Shown here: in pieces, positions 21,809 to 30,879 of the stretch | Position numbering within the stretch: the stretch's first letter is position 1 | How the letters are laid out: every line of letters begins with the position of its first letter | Assembly (NCBI RefSeq): GCF_013343005.1 | Contig: NZ_CP054491.1 | Location: forward strand, 3,382,951-3,446,950 | Origin: Candidatus Reidiella endopervernicosa | GTDB lineage: Bacteria > Pseudomonadota > Gammaproteobacteria > GCF-013343005 | Reading direction: 5' to 3' | Length of the DNA stretch: 64,000 bases | Notes under the pieces: generated by a model | What the model saw: the letters and a program-made list of their open reading frames with translations, nothing else | Told to the model about the DNA's origin: nothing | The model's database searches: none | Program-made: the position numbers and the translations under genes

Positions 21809-22157
21809 CGCTCAATCCAGACCAAGAAAATCCATTTTTTCCACATGTCATAAAACTCTGAACTCGAGTAGAAGAGGCAACCAGAGAAGACCATATCCTG
21901 CATGCCCAACATCCAATCATATAGAGATTATCACGCACTACCACTGCCCTGAGATATCTCTATTTATCACTACATTCGATGTGGCCTTGAGAACTTAGAT
22001 ATTGGGTGTGTATGTGCGGGTAAGGGAAAAGGGTAAAACCGTGCGGACTGCATCTATCATTTACTGATTTCTTTCTTAGCAGCTGCCGGGGCCAGTGCAT
22101 AGATCACTCAAAATGAGATAACCCGCGACCAGCCCCGGCCTTCTCTTTGATCTGCTC
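21809..22157. other. intergenic region without a clear gene
   Basis: About 350 bases. It should hold the promoter of the diguanylate cyclase. Near its right end lies an inverted repeat GCCGGGGC / GCCCCGGC (about 22087-22140) separated by ~42 bases, which could fold downstream of the DUF1059 gene. I see no coding sequence. Confidence 0.4.
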
Positions 22158-22352
22158 CTAGGGTGGTGCAGATCCCTCTTTGAACATCTTGGTCATCTCT
22201 GCTCTGAACTCAGGTGAGTCCTCGTAACCGTGTACTCGGGTACCGTGTTGAATGGCTGCATCAAGGAGCTCCTCCTTACTATCAGCGGAGAGCGCTACTG
22301 AGCAGTTTTTGTCACTGGGATAGTCTCGACAATCGATGTAATAGCGTGCCAT
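22158..22352 (-). CDS. DUF1059 family small protein
   Basis: A 64-residue protein with the DUF1059 pattern: ARYYIDCRDYPSDKNCSVALSADS, then a helix ELLDAAIQHGTRVHGYEDSPEF and a short MTKMFKEG tail. GGAGGATGTC lies just before the ATG, giving a good ribosome-binding site. The function of the family is unknown. Confidence 0.8.
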   Translation of the reverse strand: MARYYIDCRDYPSDKNCSVALSADSKEELLDAAIQHGTRVHGYEDSPEFRAEMTKMFKEGSAPP

Positions 22353-22679
22353 GACATCCTCCTTGTCTTCGTTTGATGGGACAGTTGATGGGGTTATTTA
22401 GCCGTGAATCGGCTAGATAACGTCTACGCCGACACAAAACATAGTACTTTTATCAGGATTTTCCATCGTCGTGCGAAACAAGCTCTACCACCAACCATTA
22501 ACACAAACTATATCAACCAATTACATGAAATCGAGAGATCGACTTCATCACTCACATTATCCTCATATAAGCCACCGCCAGCTCTTATTAAAGAACTAAG
22601 GGACCCCATCAGGGTCTCAATGAGTAGACCCTGAGGCCATGGGCTTGGTCTGTGACAACGACAGGAGGCGAACAATTCT
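22353..22679. other. intergenic region, no supported gene
   Basis: A plus-strand open frame of 76 codons (22404-22634) exists but has no ribosome-binding site and no recognisable protein features. The last 20 bases include AGGAGG, which serves the small gene that follows. Confidence 0.4.
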
Positions 22680-22973
22680 ATGGTTACGCGAGCAATGATT
22701 GATAGGAGGGCCAGTGACCGGCGTGAGTTAGACCTTCCCTTCGGTTCGCCCGAATGGGTTGAGCATGTTATTGAGAACTATCTGGCATGACCAAGGAGTG
22801 ATCGCCGCCTCAACTGCAGGCGCTTAAGTGAGAGGCGTCATCTGGGCGCGCACAAACCTCATATCACGGCAGAGCCATCTTCATCTAAGGACTCCGATAC
22901 CCGCTTGAACTCAGCAGAGAGATCTTTTTTTAGCCTGCTGTTCAGTGCAACAAATGATGAGAGTCACGAATAA
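22680..22973 (+). pseudogene. small RR-rich protein with an in-frame TGA
   Basis: The frame from ATG 22680 encodes MVTRAMIDRRASDRRELDLP then FGSPEWVEHVIENYLA and reaches TGA at 22788-22790. The same frame continues without another stop to TAA 22971, reading PRSDRRLNCRRLSERR straight after the TGA. Small proteins of this kind, as I remember them, have a YLAWP-x-DRR segment here, so the TGA most likely replaces a TGG tryptophan codon. Together with the ribosome-binding site this points to a gene killed by one nonsense change. Readthrough is possible but not shown. Confidence 0.5.
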
Positions 22974-23073
22974 CGGCGCTCTCGTCGAGTCGCAATTTCC
23001 CGTCATCACTACCGGTCAATGCGTATCGTAATGCAGAGGATGTATGGGTCGTGCACAACGACCCAGCACACTG

Positions 23074-24561
23074 CTAACGGTGCTGAGCGTTATCCAGCCC
23101 TTTAGCGGCCATCTCTGCAGCACGGAACACGGCGCGGCTCTTGTTCATCGTCTCGTCCCACTCATTGCGCGGCACTGAATCGTAGACGATACCGGCTCCC
23201 GCCTGCATGTAGAGGGTACGGTTCTGGATCACGGCGGTGCGGATCGCGATGGCAGTGTCCATGTTGCCGTGCCAGCCGAGATAGCCGACCGAACCGGCAT
23301 AGACACCACGTTTTACCGGCTCCAGCTCGTCGATGATCTCCATTGCACGCACCTTGGCGGCACCCGATACAGTTCCGGCTGGGAAGGTGGCACGCAGGGC
23401 ATCCATCGCACTCATCCCCTTCTTCAGATCACCCTCAACGTTGGAGACGATGTGCATCACGTGAGAGTAGCGCTCGATCACCATCTCCTCGGTCAGCTCT
23501 ACACTACCGGTCTCAGCGATTCGGCCAACATCATTACGCCCTAGATCGATCAACATCAGGTGCTCAGCCAGCTCCTTGGGATCGGCAAGCAGCTCCTTCT
23601 CTAGCGCTCGATCCTCCGCCTCATCCTTGCCGCGTGGACGGGTGCCAGCAATTGGTCGCACAGTGACCTTGTCGTCCTCATAGCGGGTAAGAATCTCAGG
23701 GGAGGAGCCGACGATATGAAACGACTCGAGATTGAGGAAGTACATGTATGGCGAGGGGTTGAGACTGCGCAGCGAGCGGTAGAGGTCGAGCGGTGGTGCC
23801 TCGTAGGGTATCGAGAGTCGCTGCGAAAGCACCACCTGCATGATGTCACCATCAGTAATGTACTGCTTCGATTTGGCAACCGCCTCTTCGAATCCCTGCT
23901 GAGTAAAGCCAGAGACGAAATCATCTTCACTCACCTTACGACTCTGCACGTGGGGTGCCCGCTTTAGAGGCTCATCGAGTAGACGCACCAGCTGGCTAAG
24001 ACGTGTCTCACCCTTCTGCAGCGCAGCCGCATCACTCGGATCGGCGTGGACCACCACAAAAAGTTTGCCGCTGAGGTTATCAAATACCACCACCTCATCG
24101 GAGAGCATCAACAGAATATCGGGATTGCCGAGCTGATCCTCATTGGGGCTTTCGCCCAGACGCGGCTCGATATAACGCACCGTGTCGTAACCAAAGTAGC
24201 CGACCAGACCGCCAGTAAACTTCGGCAGACCGTCAACCTCTGGCACCTTGTAACGCGCCTGAAACTGCTCGATAAAGGCGAGTGGATCCTCTTCCGTGCT
24301 CTGCTCAAGCACCACGTGATCACAGCTAACGGTTACCTCATGCCCCTTAACGGAGAGCACCGTACGTGCGGGCAATCCGATAATGGAGTAACGCCCCCAC
24401 TTCTCACCGCCCTGCACCGACTCTAATAGATAGGTATAGGGCGCATCGGCCAGTTTGAGATAGGTGGAGAGCGGGGTATCGAGGTCAGCCAGCACCTCGC
24501 GCATCAGTGGGATACGGTTATAGCCTTCGGCTGCGAGTGCATTGAACTGTTGTTGATTCAT
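23074..24561 (-). CDS. trpE: anthranilate synthase component I
   Basis: Makes anthranilate from chorismate with TrpG. 495 residues, full length. The N-terminal feedback site includes [18 protein letters not shown]. The chorismate-binding core has [32 protein letters not shown], and the C-terminal [15 protein letters not shown]. It ends an rpe-gph-trpE run on the minus strand but lies 7 kb away from trpG. I see no leader peptide or attenuator that I can support in the 124 bases upstream. Confidence 0.96.
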   Translation of the reverse strand: MNQQQFNALAAEGYNRIPLMREVLADLDTPLSTYLKLADAPYTYLLESVQGGEKWGRYSIIGLPARTVLSVKGHEVTVSCDHVVLEQSTEEDPLAFIEQFQARYKVPEVDGLPKFTGGLVGYFGYDTVRYIEPRLGESPNEDQLGNPDILLMLSDEVVVFDNLSGKLFVVVHADPSDAAALQKGETRLSQLVRLLDEPLKRAPHVQSRKVSEDDFVSGFTQQGFEEAVAKSKQYITDGDIMQVVLSQRLSIPYEAPPLDLYRSLRSLNPSPYMYFLNLESFHIVGSSPEILTRYEDDKVTVRPIAGTRPRGKDEAEDRALEKELLADPKELAEHLMLIDLGRNDVGRIAETGSVELTEEMVIERYSHVMHIVSNVEGDLKKGMSAMDALRATFPAGTVSGAAKVRAMEIIDELEPVKRGVYAGSVGYLGWHGNMDTAIAIRTAVIQNRTLYMQAGAGIVYDSVPRNEWDETMNKSRAVFRAAEMAAKGLDNAQHR

Positions 24562-24685
24562 CTGTCATCACCTGGAGTTATTCTTTAATAAACGAAGCAT
24601 GAAAAAAGGGGGTAGTGTTAGCTACACCATCGCTCCGCTATTCGTTCTCCGTTCATCTTCCTGCTCCAGGTAATGATCTTTGGGC

Positions 24686-25369
24686 TTAGGCTGCCAGACT
24701 TCCCAACAACCCTTCAAGTTCGGCCATCGAGTCGATCACCGCATCGGGATTCGAGTCACGAATATCGACGCCGTGGTTATATCCATAACTCATGCAGATA
24801 ATCTGGAAGCCCGCTGCGCGTGCCGCCTTCACATCACTGACCGAATCACCCAGCATGGTCGCATTGGCCGGTTCAACGCCAAAGAACTCCGCTGCATGCA
24901 GCAGTGGCAGTGGATCGGGTTTCTTCTTCGCCAGCGTATCGCCACAGATGATGATCTCAAACTCGTCGTGAATACCGAGATCCTTCAGTAGCGGCAGGGT
25001 GAACTGACTCGCCTTGTTGGTGACACAGCCGAGCTTGAAGCCAGCCGCCTTGAGGTACGCGAGACCTTCCGTCACACCCGGATAGAGCATACTGCGCTTG
25101 GAGGTATTCTCAGCGTAGAGATCGAGGAAGACCGGATAGGCCTTCTCGAACAGCGCATCATCGGGCTCGCCATCGAGCTGACCGATCAGGGCACGACGGG
25201 TAAGACGCTCAACACCGTTACCGACCCAGTCTCGCACCTTCGTCTCACCGTGTACCGGCATATCGAGCTGTTTCATCATCTCGTCGACGCAATAGGCGAG
25301 ATCGGGAACGCTGTCGACCAGTGTGCCATCGACATCAATGAGGATCATTTCAGGTTTTTTTACAGACAT
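24686..25369 (-). CDS. gph: phosphoglycolate phosphatase
   Basis: A HAD-family phosphatase that dephosphorylates 2-phosphoglycolate. About 227 residues with the nucleophile motif LIDVDGTLVDS, GCVTNKAS motif II, the KKKPDPLPLL lysine and the GDSVSDVKAA motif IV. I chose the ATG at 25369 (MSVKKPEMIL), since this fits the family start better than the frame from 25396. The rpe-gph-trpE order is conserved in gammaproteobacteria. Confidence 0.94.
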   Translation of the reverse strand: MSVKKPEMILIDVDGTLVDSVPDLAYCVDEMMKQLDMPVHGETKVRDWVGNGVERLTRRALIGQLDGEPDDALFEKAYPVFLDLYAENTSKRSMLYPGVTEGLAYLKAAGFKLGCVTNKASQFTLPLLKDLGIHDEFEIIICGDTLAKKKPDPLPLLHAAEFFGVEPANATMLGDSVSDVKAARAAGFQIICMSYGYNHGVDIRDSNPDAVIDSMAELEGLLGSLAA

Positions 25370-25385
25370 AAATTCTTTAACCGAA

Positions 25386-25448
25386 AAGGACGCCAAGTCT
25401 CACAAAGCTAACCAGAGCTGGTTTTACTTTGCGCCCCTTAGCGTCCTT
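25386..25448. repeat. intergenic inverted repeat between rpe and gph
   Basis: AAGGACGC (25386-25393) and GCGTCCTT (25441-25448), extended by CCG/CGG outside, flank about 47 bases in the 110-base gap between rpe and gph. It could fold into a long hairpin in the transcript. No U-tract follows, so it is more likely a processing or attenuating structure, or an intergenic repeat, than a terminator. Confidence 0.45.
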
Positions 25449-25479
25449 CGCGGTATCTCTATAGATTGATTTAACGCGA

Positions 25480-26172
25480 TTAACTACCGACCTTAGCCAG
25501 CTCGTCACGGAACTCCTTAACAATGGTGTCGTAGCCGTTTGCATCAGACGCCTGACCATTGCCAAAGATACCGGAACCGGCGACGAAGGTGTCGGCACCC
25601 GCCTCGGCGATCTCACGAATGTTAGAAGCCTTCACGCCACCGTCGATCTCAAGGCGGATATCGAAGCCCGACTCATCGATCATCTTGCGTGCAGCGCGCA
25701 GCTTATCCATGGTCGCAGGGATGAAGCTCTGACCACCAAAACCGGGGTTGACCGACATCAGCAGGATCATGTCGACCTTGTCCATCACGTAGTCGAGGTG
25801 CGACAGTGGAGTAGCAGGATTGAATACCAGACCTGACTTACAACCAAGCTCACGGATCAGACCGAGGCTACGATCGATATGCTCAGAGGCCTCAGGGTGG
25901 AAAGTGATGTAGGTGGCACCCGCCTTGGCAAAATCGGGGATGATGCGATCAACCGGCTTGACCATCATGTGAACATCGATATCAGCGGTAACACCATGGC
26001 TACGCAATGCATCACAGACCAGCGGTCCGATGGTCAGGTTAGGCACGTAGTGGTTGTCCATTACATCGAAGTGGACGATGTCGGTGCCCGACGCCAGTAC
26101 GTTGTCGACCTCTTCGCCAAGACGAGCAAAATCAGCGGAGAGGATGGAGGGGGCAATCTGAAAATCGGCCAT
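25480..26172 (-). CDS. rpe: ribulose-phosphate 3-epimerase
   Basis: A TIM-barrel metal enzyme interconverting ribulose-5-phosphate and xylulose-5-phosphate. 230 residues with [17 protein letters not shown] at the start, [40 protein letters not shown] and [10 protein letters not shown]. Full length. First gene of the rpe-gph-trpE run. Confidence 0.96.
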   Translation of the reverse strand: MADFQIAPSILSADFARLGEEVDNVLASGTDIVHFDVMDNHYVPNLTIGPLVCDALRSHGVTADIDVHMMVKPVDRIIPDFAKAGATYITFHPEASEHIDRSLGLIRELGCKSGLVFNPATPLSHLDYVMDKVDMILLMSVNPGFGGQSFIPATMDKLRAARKMIDESGFDIRLEIDGGVKASNIREIAEAGADTFVAGSGIFGNGQASDANGYDTIVKEFRDELAKVGS

Positions 26173-26399
26173 GGGTTTCGCCTCTTATTTAATCGGTATA
26201 GAAACACCCGCCATATGGCGGTATGGAAAAAATCGAACGGCAGACTCTACCCGATTGAGACCAATTTTTCAGCTATTGAGCTCGCACCCCCTATAAACCA
26301 CTTCTATACAATGGTTATAACTCTGCTCCAGCTTATAGGCCCTCTGCCGATAGCTACCTTATACTCACGCTATGCCAGCAACCGGGATGCTGATAAATA

Positions 26400-27329
26400 A
26401 TGCGCCGTAAAATCATTGCCCTACTGCTACTGATCACCCCTGTGACCGGCTTCAGCGCAGAGACGCCTGCTGCCGCGGCCGAGCCTCCTTCCTTTGAGAC
26501 CGATAGCGCCAAGGAGCAGCGCTGGGCAGAGCAGATCAAAGAATCACTGTTGGATGGTGAAGCGGTGGAGCTGACAGCCGGCTCACAGAAATTCTTCGCG
26601 ATCTACACTGAGGAGCACCTAGGCGCACAATTAGGCGGTGTGGTTATCCTGCACGGTATGGGTACGCACCCCGACTGGCCGGAGATGATCCAGCCGCTAC
26701 GCACCACACTGCCCGAACAGGGGTGGAGCACCCTCTCTATTCAGCTCCCTGTACGCCCCAATAACGCAGCACGAAAAGAGTACGCCTCACTCTTTGACGA
26801 TGCTGGCAACCGCATTGCAGCCGCCATCGCCTTTCTACAATCGAAAGGCATCAAGAACATCAGCCTGATCGGCCACAGTCTCGGTGCGGCAATGGCCGCC
26901 GACTACATCGCTCGCAATAAACCCAAGGCGATCAAGGGATTCGTTGGCATCGGCATGGGAGAGAATCGTAAGATTGATCCGCGCTTTGACACCCCGGCCC
27001 TACTCGAGCACATCGATATCCCGATTCTCGATATCTACGGCAGCCACGACCAGAAGAACGTACTCCGCTCAGTCACCGCACGTCGTCTGGCCGCACACCG
27101 CAATGCACAGGTCCTGAAAAAATCGCGGCGCACCAGCAGCTTCGAACTCTCACCAATCGTTGCCAGCCGCGACGGTAGTCGCAAGAGCGGCATGGTCACC
27201 TACCGTCAGATTGAGATCGCCGGGGCCGACCACTTCTTCTCCGGTCTGGAGACACATCTGATCAAGCGCATCCATGGCTGGTTGGAACGTCATACCACCA
27301 ACAAAAATCGCTACATCACCGTCGAGTAA
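26400..27329 (+). CDS. DUF3530-type secreted alpha/beta hydrolase-like protein
   Basis: 309 residues with a signal peptide ending near FSAE (residue ~21). The hydrolase features are LHGMGTHPDWPEM (oxyanion region), the nucleophile elbow IGHSLGAAMAADY and a possible acid-His pair in DIYGSHDQKN and AGADHFF. This matches the DUF3530 family of periplasmic hydrolase-like proteins, whose substrate is unknown. It is followed 4 bases later by a CopD-like membrane protein. Confidence 0.8.
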   Translation: MRRKIIALLLLITPVTGFSAETPAAAAEPPSFETDSAKEQRWAEQIKESLLDGEAVELTAGSQKFFAIYTEEHLGAQLGGVVILHGMGTHPDWPEMIQPLRTTLPEQGWSTLSIQLPVRPNNAARKEYASLFDDAGNRIAAAIAFLQSKGIKNISLIGHSLGAAMAADYIARNKPKAIKGFVGIGMGENRKIDPRFDTPALLEHIDIPILDIYGSHDQKNVLRSVTARRLAAHRNAQVLKKSRRTSSFELSPIVASRDGSRKSGMVTYRQIEIAGADHFFSGLETHLIKRIHGWLERHTTNKNRYITVE

Positions 27330-27333
27330 TCAA

Positions 27334-27813
27334 ATGACTACAGAGATCAACACCCTCATGCCGATCATCATCGCCCTGCACATGCTTGCGGCGATCGTCT
27401 GGGTTGGCGGCATGTTTTTCGCCCACCAGATACTGCGCCCGATCGCCGCCTCACAACTTGAACCGCCCCAGCGGTTGCGCCTCTGGCTGGGCGTATTCGA
27501 TCGCTTTTTCCTCTGGGTCTGGGTAGCCGTCGTGCTGGTCGTCACTACCGGTTTCTGGATGATCTTCGGCCTATTCGGTGGCTTGGGTTATGTCGGAGTA
27601 CACGTTGTCGCCATGCTTGCCATCGGTCTGCTGATGGTGGCGCTCTACGGCTACGTCTACTTTATCCCCTACCCCGAATTGAAGCGCGCCGTCGCTGCGC
27701 AGATGTGGCCCGACGGCGCTAAGGCATTGGCCGTCATTCGCGTGATTGTTGGCACCAATCTGATACTGGGCCTGCTCACCAGCGCCATAGCTGCCGGTGG
27801 GCGCTACCTATAA
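27334..27813 (+). CDS. CopD-like four-helix membrane protein
   Basis: About 160 residues with four hydrophobic helices and conserved histidines in ALHMLAAIVWVGGMFFAHQ and GVHVVAMLA, as in the copper-resistance D / cytochrome b-like domain family. I chose the ATG at 27334, which starts just after the stop of the DUF3530 gene. Possible roles are heme or copper handling in the inner membrane; the sequence does not decide. Confidence 0.75.
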   Translation: MTTEINTLMPIIIALHMLAAIVWVGGMFFAHQILRPIAASQLEPPQRLRLWLGVFDRFFLWVWVAVVLVVTTGFWMIFGLFGGLGYVGVHVVAMLAIGLLMVALYGYVYFIPYPELKRAVAAQMWPDGAKALAVIRVIVGTNLILGLLTSAIAAGGRYL

Positions 27814-27946
27814 GTCCGATACAGGCCCTATCCCCTTTGAACGCTTGCATTTCGCCACCCGCATCCATGATGATGACTGCTAGAATAAAAAGATAAGCGT
27901 TCTATTTCGCTTGGCCCAACTAGAGGCCTTGAAATCAGGAGGATAA

Positions 27947-28888
27947 GTGAAAGAGAGGAGGTCACAGATTAGATACAGCTTGCTTCTGTGTCTGGTACTA
28001 CTGTTGCCGCTTTCTACCTCCTTTGCGGCCGTACCCACTCGCGTTGCGGTTATCTATCCCGATGTCAGCGCGCCCTACAGCCAGGTCTTCGAGAAGATCA
28101 TCGAGGGCATCGAACGCCACCCCGGTATCACTGTTGTTGCACACCGGCTCTCCAATGGCGATGCCACACAGCGGGCAGACGATTGGCTCTCCAGCCAGAA
28201 TGCCACCGCCATTATCGCCCTGGGCCAGCAGAGCCATAAGGTCGCCAGAGATCTCAAACCCGATATCCCTGTCATCGTTGGCGCCACCCTCATCGCCCCC
28301 AACGGACTCTCGGGTGTCTCACTGGCCGCCGACCCCGAGGCCTTCTTCTCCCGACTCGGCTCACTTACACCACCCGTACGACGGGTTTTTACCGTCTACA
28401 ACCGCAAACAGAGTGGCTGGCTGATTGAACGCGCCGCCAAACTGGCACGCAAATACGACATCGAATTGATTAGCAAAGAGGCCGAGAGCAGCCGTGAAGC
28501 GGTGCTGCAGTACAACGCCGTGCTTGATATGGTCCGAGATGGTGAGGATGCACTCTGGCTGCCACTCGATCAGGTCGCCCCTGGCAAGACCATTCTCCCC
28601 TCGATTCTGAAACAGGCATGGCAGAAACGACTGGTGGTCTTCTCCAGCAACCCCTCGCACACTCGCAAGGGGACGCTGTTTGCCCTCTTTCCTGACCACC
28701 GTGGGCTTGGCCTGCGTCTGGCCGAGATCGTTGTCGACTCCATTCGCAATCCCAACCGGGGGCCAGTACTTGAGCCGCTCAAGGCGCTCAAAATTGCCGT
28801 CAACATGCGTACCGCCTCACACCTCGGTGTGAACTACAACAGCCGGTTACGTGAGCAGATATCCCTCACCTTCCCTCTACGACGATAG
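27947..28888 (+). CDS. periplasmic ABC-type substrate-binding protein (DUF534/TrpX-like)
   Basis: 313 residues with a signal peptide (basic start, then LLLCLVLLLPLSTSFAA). The two-lobed binding fold resembles the ABC_sub_bind / TrpX family, with RVAVIYPDVSAPYSQVFEKI early and FALFPDHRGLGLRLAEIVVD late. The start is GTG at 27947 with a strong AGGAGG. No permease or ATPase gene is adjacent; instead a sensor kinase gene and a TonB receptor follow on the same strand. In that context it may feed a periplasmic signal to the kinase rather than serve transport. Confidence 0.8.
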   Translation: MKERRSQIRYSLLLCLVLLLPLSTSFAAVPTRVAVIYPDVSAPYSQVFEKIIEGIERHPGITVVAHRLSNGDATQRADDWLSSQNATAIIALGQQSHKVARDLKPDIPVIVGATLIAPNGLSGVSLAADPEAFFSRLGSLTPPVRRVFTVYNRKQSGWLIERAAKLARKYDIELISKEAESSREAVLQYNAVLDMVRDGEDALWLPLDQVAPGKTILPSILKQAWQKRLVVFSSNPSHTRKGTLFALFPDHRGLGLRLAEIVVDSIRNPNRGPVLEPLKALKIAVNMRTASHLGVNYNSRLREQISLTFPLRR

Positions 28889-28904
28889 CAGGACTCATCG
28901 ATGG

Positions 28905-29186
28905 GCGGGAGTCGCTATTTTGCGAAAGTTTGTTTTGGGCATCCAAGCCCAAGCAAACAGCAAAACTTAACGCGACCGTTTATGCCTTCGGCGCCCCGAC
29001 CGTCCTGCGTACGTTGCGTAATCACCTCTTCGCGGCTCTACACAACTCCCTCAGTGACTCTACGCCGACATAAAGCCGCTGCTGCATCTTCTTCGTCGTC
29101 CGCTCGCGCTCTCAACTACGAATATGCAGACGGCGTCGACTATCGCGGACTAACCGCCTTCGCTTCGCTATCCATGGCGGTCAGCG
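28905..29186 (+). repeat. R280 repeat, copy 4
   Basis: About 282 bases between the binding-protein gene and the sensor kinase gene, ending one base before the ATG at 29188. It belongs to the subtype with CTTCGCTTCGCTATCC in the terminal loop. Without it, ATG 28901 would sit 7 bases after AGGA and read ATG-GGA-ATG-TTC into the kinase frame, so it probably split the original ribosome-binding site and start from the gene. Confidence 0.93.
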
Positions 29187-29187
29187 A

Positions 29188-30819
29188 ATGTTCCGCCTGT
29201 TTAGCAAACAAAGCAGCTTCAGAAACCAGCTTTTCATCACCCTCTCTTTCGGACTACTTGCCCTCGCCGCCATCGCCTCCTTTGCCACCGCCTGGGTAAG
29301 TAGTGTGCGCACCAGCGAGCTGATGCTGTCACAGGGTCGACAGATCACTCAAAACCTGGCCCAACAATCGGCACTGGCACTGCTCTATGGCAGCCCTGAA
29401 AATGCTGAAAGCCCCATCGAGATCGCGCTCGCCTTCCCCGACGTACAACGTGTGATGTTGGTCAGCGGAGATGGAAAGATACTGACCAACCAGGGTCGCA
29501 ACGCCACCTATTCCATCCCACCGCTCAATATCGCCGCGCTGCCCAACGCGGCACTGTTCGGTGAAGACCAGAACGCCTGGCACTTCGCTGCCCCCGTATT
29601 TCTCCAGGGCATCGATGATGGCATGCCCGACTATGCGGCCGAATCTCCTTCACAGGAGTATCTCGGTTATGTCTACATCGGCATGAGCAAGGCGACGTTG
29701 AAGAATATTCGTTTCACCATCTTCACCAATAACATTCTTATCGCACTCACCGCTGCACTGGCGCTGATGTTTCTGCTCAACCATATCCTCAAGCGCCTGA
29801 CCAACCCGCTATTCAACCTCTCCAGCGTAATGCAACAGAAACGCAGCGGTGAGACCAATGTTCGTGCCGCCGAGGAGGGTCCTCGCGAGGTGGTCAACAT
29901 CGCCACCATCTTCAACGCCATGGTCGACACCCTTGAGGAGCGAGATCGTCAGCTTCGCCAACAGAATGTGGTACTTGAATCGGAGGTCGCACTGCGTACC
30001 CGTGATCTCAAGTTCGCCCTCACCGCTGCTGAAGAGGCGAACCAGCATAAATCAGAGTTCCTGGCCAATATCACCCATGAGTTGCGCACCCCTCTGCAGG
30101 CAATCATCGGCTACACCGATCTGGCGATTGAGGGTCTGCTTGATGAGGGACTCGATGATATGGGCGAGGATATGCAGCGCGTACAGACCAGCGCCAACCA
30201 CCTGCTTGGGCTGATTAATGAGGTTCTCGACCTGGCCAAAATCGAGGCGGGACGCATGGAACTCAACCTCGAAATGGTCGATCTTGAGGGCGTATTGATC
30301 GAGGCACAGGACACCCTGTTACCGTTGGTACAGCGCAACGGCAACCACCTCACCATCAACCACCCGAGCCCGACATCAACTCTCATCATCGACCGAGCCC
30401 GTCTGTTACAGATCCTGCTTAACCTGATGAGTAATGCCGCCAAATTTACCAACATGGGTGAGATCACCGTTTCTGCAGAATTTAACCAGGACCGTTTCGA
30501 ACTGGCCGTCAGTGACAGCGGCATCGGTATGGATGAGCAGCAACAGGCGCTTATCTTCGACCAGTTTCGACAGGTCGATGGCAGCCTCTCAAGGCGTTTT
30601 GAGGGAACCGGTCTGGGACTCTCCATCACCCGTCAACTTTGCCAGTTGATGGGTGGTGATGTTAACGTCAAGAGCAAAGATGGAGAGGGATCCACGTTTA
30701 CCGTAACAATCCCACTACCAATAAAAAAGGCAGGAAGAGCTGACAAGGAAGCCAGTGTCACGGACGAAGCCACAGCGGCAATCGAACGTAACCCTCAGTC
30801 AGCTGCAAGCGGGCAATAA
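29188..30819 (+). CDS. membrane sensor histidine kinase
   Basis: 543 residues: a membrane segment at about 14-36, a periplasmic sensor domain to ~165, a second segment near 180, a HAMP-like linker, then phosphoacceptor box ITHELRTPLQAI and ATPase boxes NLMSNAAKF, DSGIGM and GTGLGLSI. It lies downstream of a periplasmic binding protein, a plausible ligand sensor. The R280 copy ends right at its start and removes the native upstream sequence, so translation today may be weak. The original start was probably three codons earlier, at 28901. Confidence 0.87.
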   Translation: MFRLFSKQSSFRNQLFITLSFGLLALAAIASFATAWVSSVRTSELMLSQGRQITQNLAQQSALALLYGSPENAESPIEIALAFPDVQRVMLVSGDGKILTNQGRNATYSIPPLNIAALPNAALFGEDQNAWHFAAPVFLQGIDDGMPDYAAESPSQEYLGYVYIGMSKATLKNIRFTIFTNNILIALTAALALMFLLNHILKRLTNPLFNLSSVMQQKRSGETNVRAAEEGPREVVNIATIFNAMVDTLEERDRQLRQQNVVLESEVALRTRDLKFALTAAEEANQHKSEFLANITHELRTPLQAIIGYTDLAIEGLLDEGLDDMGEDMQRVQTSANHLLGLINEVLDLAKIEAGRMELNLEMVDLEGVLIEAQDTLLPLVQRNGNHLTINHPSPTSTLIIDRARLLQILLNLMSNAAKFTNMGEITVSAEFNQDRFELAVSDSGIGMDEQQQALIFDQFRQVDGSLSRRFEGTGLGLSITRQLCQLMGGDVNVKSKDGEGSTFTVTIPLPIKKAGRADKEASVTDEATAAIERNPQSAASGQ

Positions 30820-30879
30820 TCGTCCGATAAAATTTTGGTTGGCACGCGCCCACCAAAAATAAGCATGCTGGAGACTGTG

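Noticed and set aside
22404..22634. 76-codon open frame
   Set aside because: No ribosome-binding site, no recognisable features and unusual composition. Not supported as a gene.
22788..22790. TGA as a selenocysteine codon
   Set aside because: The expected residue is tryptophan, the protein has no redox motif at this place and no SECIS-like hairpin was noticed just after the TGA.
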